A stretch of 64,000 nucleotides of DNA from Serratia fonticola. Its GTDB lineage: Bacteria > Pseudomonadota > Gammaproteobacteria > Enterobacterales > Enterobacteriaceae. Below, in pieces: positions 61,851 to 64,000 of the stretch. Under the pieces are notes generated by a model. That model did not search any database. It worked only from the letters and a program-made list of their open reading frames with translations, and was not told the DNA's origin. The stretch spans positions 3,782,001 to 3,846,000 of the forward strand of contig NZ_CP011254.1 of the NCBI RefSeq assembly GCF_001006005.1, read 5' to 3'. Numbering within the stretch: the stretch's first letter is position 1; every line of letters starts with the position of its first letter. The translations under genes were made by a program, and so were the position numbers.

Positions 61851-63337
61851 AATGCACTCCCGGTTGCATGAAGCATGATGTTATGAGATTCGATTTCATC
61901 CCCTGCCAATTCGGCAACAATGTGGCCGCCACGGAACACCAGCACGCGATCGCAAACGCCGATAATTTCCGGTAATTCGGATGAAATCATGATGATAGAA
62001 ATGCCTTTCTGCGTGAGCTGTTGCATCAGCTGATAGATTTCGGATTTGGCGCCGACGTCAATGCCACGGGTAGGCTCATCAAAAATAAGGATGTTGCAGT
62101 CATTGTTCAGCCAGCGGGCAATGACCACTTTTTGCTGGTTGCCGCCGCTCAGGGTGCTGACGGCGGTATCCGCGTCCGGGGTTTTCACGCCTACCGCGCG
62201 GATCAGGCGCTGAACGATATCGTCGTCCTTGCGGGCGTTAACGAATATCTTGCCGAACCGCTCGTGGCGGTTGAGGGTGATGTTTTGTGCTACGGAAAAA
62301 GGCAGCACCAACCCTTCGGTTTTACGGCTTTCCGGCAGTAGGCCAATGCCTTGCTTCAATGCCAAAGCCGGGTTCCGCAGGGTGGTTGGTTGCCCACTAA
62401 GGCTGACCTGCTTGCGATAGCAGGCGCTGGCACCGATCAGCGCAGAGACCGTCTCGGTACGGCCCGAGCCCACTAATCCGGCAAATCCCAGGATCTCGCC
62501 TTTGAACAAGTGGAAGCGATCTTCCTGCTGATGCTTGGAGCGCTGAATGCTGGCTTCCAGCAAGCGAACCGAGGTATCGACAGGGTGCGATTTCACCGGG
62601 AAGGCATTTTCGATTTTGCGCCCGACCATCAGCTTGACCAGTTCATCCACGTTGGTGTCGGCCGTGGGCAGCGTTTGCACATAGGTGCCGTCGCGCAAGA
62701 CGGTGATCTGGTCGCAGATAGTGAAGATTTCATCCAGGTGGTGTGAGATGAAAATCATGCCGACGCCCAGCAGTTTCAGATCGTTCATTACGCTGAACAG
62801 GTGATCGGCTTCGCCCGGCGTCAAGGTGGCGGTAGGCTCATCCAGCACCAGTATGCGGGCGTCCAGCGACAGCGCCTTGGCAATCTCGACAAACTGCTGC
62901 TGCGCCACGCTCAACTGCGCCACCGGGCAATCCAGATCGATATTCACCGTCAGCCGCTTGAAAATAGCTTCGGCTTTCTTGCGCATCGCTTTTCGATCTA
63001 ATAATCCCCAGCGGTTCCTGATTTCCCGGTTGAGGAAAATATTGTCCAGAGCGTTCATATAAGGAATAAGCGAGAATTCCTGAAATATGATCCCCACTCC
63101 GGCGTTAATGGCCTGCCGATAATTATCAAACTGGCGGCTGGTACCCTCCATGATTATTTCGCCAGAGTCCGGTTGGTGAATACCACACAGGATTTTCACC
63201 AACGTCGATTTACCGGCTCCGTTTTCCCCTAGCAAGGCGTGTATTTGGCCGTGTTGAATGGTGAGGTCAATACCGTCCAATGCCTTCACGCCCGGAAAGG
63301 ACTTCTTGATCTGTTTTAATTCTAATAACGCCGTCAC
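61847..63337 (-). CDS. Ribose-class sugar ABC ATPase (two domains)
   Basis: A 496-residue tandem ABC ATPase. Domain 1 has Walker A GENGAGKS, signature LSVAQQQF and Walker [15 protein letters not shown]. Domain 2 has GLVGSGRTE in place of a canonical P-loop, SGGNQQK and [17 protein letters not shown]. Both patterns are normal for RbsA/MglA relatives. Translation starts at a GTG with AAGGAG 6 bases upstream. It lies after the binding-protein gene with an R2 element between, and overlaps the permease by four bases. Confidence 0.92.
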   Translation of the reverse strand: MTALLELKQIKKSFPGVKALDGIDLTIQHGQIHALLGENGAGKSTLVKILCGIHQPDSGEIIMEGTSRQFDNYRQAINAGVGIIFQEFSLIPYMNALDNIFLNREIRNRWGLLDRKAMRKKAEAIFKRLTVNIDLDCPVAQLSVAQQQFVEIAKALSLDARILVLDEPTATLTPGEADHLFSVMNDLKLLGVGMIFISHHLDEIFTICDQITVLRDGTYVQTLPTADTNVDELVKLMVGRKIENAFPVKSHPVDTSVRLLEASIQRSKHQQEDRFHLFKGEILGFAGLVGSGRTETVSALIGASACYRKQVSLSGQPTTLRNPALALKQGIGLLPESRKTEGLVLPFSVAQNITLNRHERFGKIFVNARKDDDIVQRLIRAVGVKTPDADTAVSTLSGGNQQKVVIARWLNNDCNILIFDEPTRGIDVGAKSEIYQLMQQLTQKGISIIMISSELPEIIGVCDRVLVFRGGHIVAELAGDEIESHNIMLHATGSAL

Positions 63338-63385
63338 GGTTAACTCCTTCGGGTTTTATACCCACCGTTGTGAAATGGGGCGGGT

Positions 63386-63513
63386 ACAAACCTCAACCGG
63401 CTCGTTGTGTTGTAGGGGCGCCGTATTCTGCGCCCGCTTTGATAATCAATGCGTTGGTTTGAGGCAAACTACACATTCAGCAGCATTGCCGCGTGGTCAT
63501 CAAACTCGAGGCC
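63386..63513 (+). repeat. Dispersed repeat R2, copy 4 (long form)
   Basis: The core TGTAGGGGCGCCGTATTC..TGCGCCCG starts at 63411. Flanks resemble copy 1 (6406-6547) on both sides, ending ATCAAACTCGAGGCC. It fills the gap between the binding-protein gene and the ATPase gene of one operon, 40-odd bases upstream of the ATPase start. Confidence 0.75.
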
Positions 63514-63519
63514 GGGTGT

Positions 63520-64000
63520 TTACCAGCTAAAGCCTTTGGCGTTGCTGCTGTCGATCAGCTTTACTTTCACCGGAATTGTGCTTGGCACGTTGGCACCCCA
63601 GTAGCGGGCCAGAGCAATCCCCAAGGCAATACGTGCCTGGTCGCGTGGGAACTGGGCGGAGGTGGCGATAAACGGCGAGTTCGGTTTCAGGATCTCCTTA
63701 ATCGCTTCAGGCTGGCCATCGACGCTGACCAACTTGACCTTGGCACCGTTACTCTCAATGGCTGCCAATGCGCCCAGGGCACCTACGTCGTTGACGCTAA
63801 AGATACCGGCCAGATCGGGAGTGGATTGCAGCATGTTTTCGGTTACGGTCAGTGCGGTATCACGCTCTTGCTTGCCGTTCTGCTTGGTGACAATCTTCAT
63901 TTCCGGGTGCTTTTTAATGGCGTCTTCAAAACCACGGACGCGTTCCAGGATCGGCACCACCGGGATACCGTCCAGGATCGCCACTTTGCCTTTGTTGCCC
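63520..64000 (-). CDS. Sugar ABC substrate-binding protein, C-terminal part (runs off the window)
   Basis: The last 159 or so residues of an RbsB-class binding protein; the reading frame stays open to the window edge (five further codons beyond an internal GTG at 63984). ERVRGFEDAIKKHPEMKIVTKQNGKQERDTALTVTENMLQSTPDLAGIFSVNDVGALGALAAIESNG is typical of the second domain, and the sequence ends in DSSNAKGFSW. As the first known gene of the operon it should define the substrate imported. The start and signal peptide lie outside the window. Confidence 0.9.
   Translation of the reverse strand, partial: GNKGKVAILDGIPVVPILERVRGFEDAIKKHPEMKIVTKQNGKQERDTALTVTENMLQSTPDLAGIFSVNDVGALGALAAIESNGAKVKLVSVDGQPEAIKEILKPNSPFIATSAQFPRDQARIALGIALARYWGANVPSTIPVKVKLIDSSNAKGFSW

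Overview
The window is chromosomal DNA of a member of the Enterobacterales, most likely a Serratia species (inferred). Many genes read almost residue for residue like their Escherichia coli counterparts, often in the same local order: moeA-moeB, iaaA-gsiABCD, folE-yeiB-galS-mglBAC-sanA, cdd-yohK-yohJ, metG-mrp, and udk-dcd-asmA. They are interleaved with genes typical of Serratia and with at least three families of short intergenic repeats. I see no rRNA, tRNA, CRISPR array, prophage or complete insertion sequence. Coding is dense and mostly fairly GC-rich. The clearest AT-rich exceptions are the fimbrial control region and the two-gene cassette at 14.6-15.4 kb.

Layout: 0-6.3 kb, a chaperone-usher fimbrial operon (major subunit, chaperone, usher, tip adhesin) with a divergent EAL-domain c-di-GMP phosphodiesterase gene. 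6.6-9.9 kb, a MarA/Rob-type regulator, phoA with a Pho box, and a glutathione transferase-like gene. 9.9-12.0 kb, an ArsR-type regulator divergent from an unusual short cytochrome P450 and an ABM-domain protein. 12.1-14.2 kb, cyanate detoxification (cynS, cynT, cynR). 14.6-15.4 kb, an AT-rich pair that looks like a small toxin or pore-former plus a membrane immunity protein. 15.6-21.1 kb, ybiT, an unrecognised Asn/Gly/Ser-rich protein, moeBA and a DUF924 gene. 21.4-28.1 kb, isoaspartyl peptidase and the glutathione ABC importer. 28.3-32.5 kb, glutathione-dependent formaldehyde detoxification, a PtrR-like regulator and an MFS protein. 32.8-39.8 kb, folE, yeiB, galS and the galactose importer mglBAC with well-preserved GalS and CRP sites. 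40.1-48.2 kb, sanA, maeA, cdd, yohKJ, an MFS transporter, an orphan sugar-binding protein and a DUF559 nuclease-like gene. 48.5-56.4 kb, metG, mrp, a PAP2 phosphatase, udk, dcd and asmA. 56.5-64.0 kb, a LacI regulator converging on a pentulose operon: a ribose-type ABC importer, a LyxK-like kinase, and 3- and 4-epimerases leading to D-xylulose 5-phosphate.

The most unusual layer is intergenic. Seven copies of a palindrome-ended element (called R1 here; ends CCCCTCACCCCAACCC and GGGTTAGGGTGAGGGG) all lie in the same orientation, and five sit between convergent genes. Three copies contain tandemly amplified cores. One splits the gsi operon and places purine-rich sequence just before the gsiC start. 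One carries a 204-bp miniature element with IS10-like ends and an exact 9-bp target duplication. One begins 4 bp after a DUF559 nuclease-like gene, which raises the untested idea that this protein family helps to maintain or move the repeat. A second family (R2, core TGTAGGGGCGC..CTGCG) occurs four times, again always in the same orientation.
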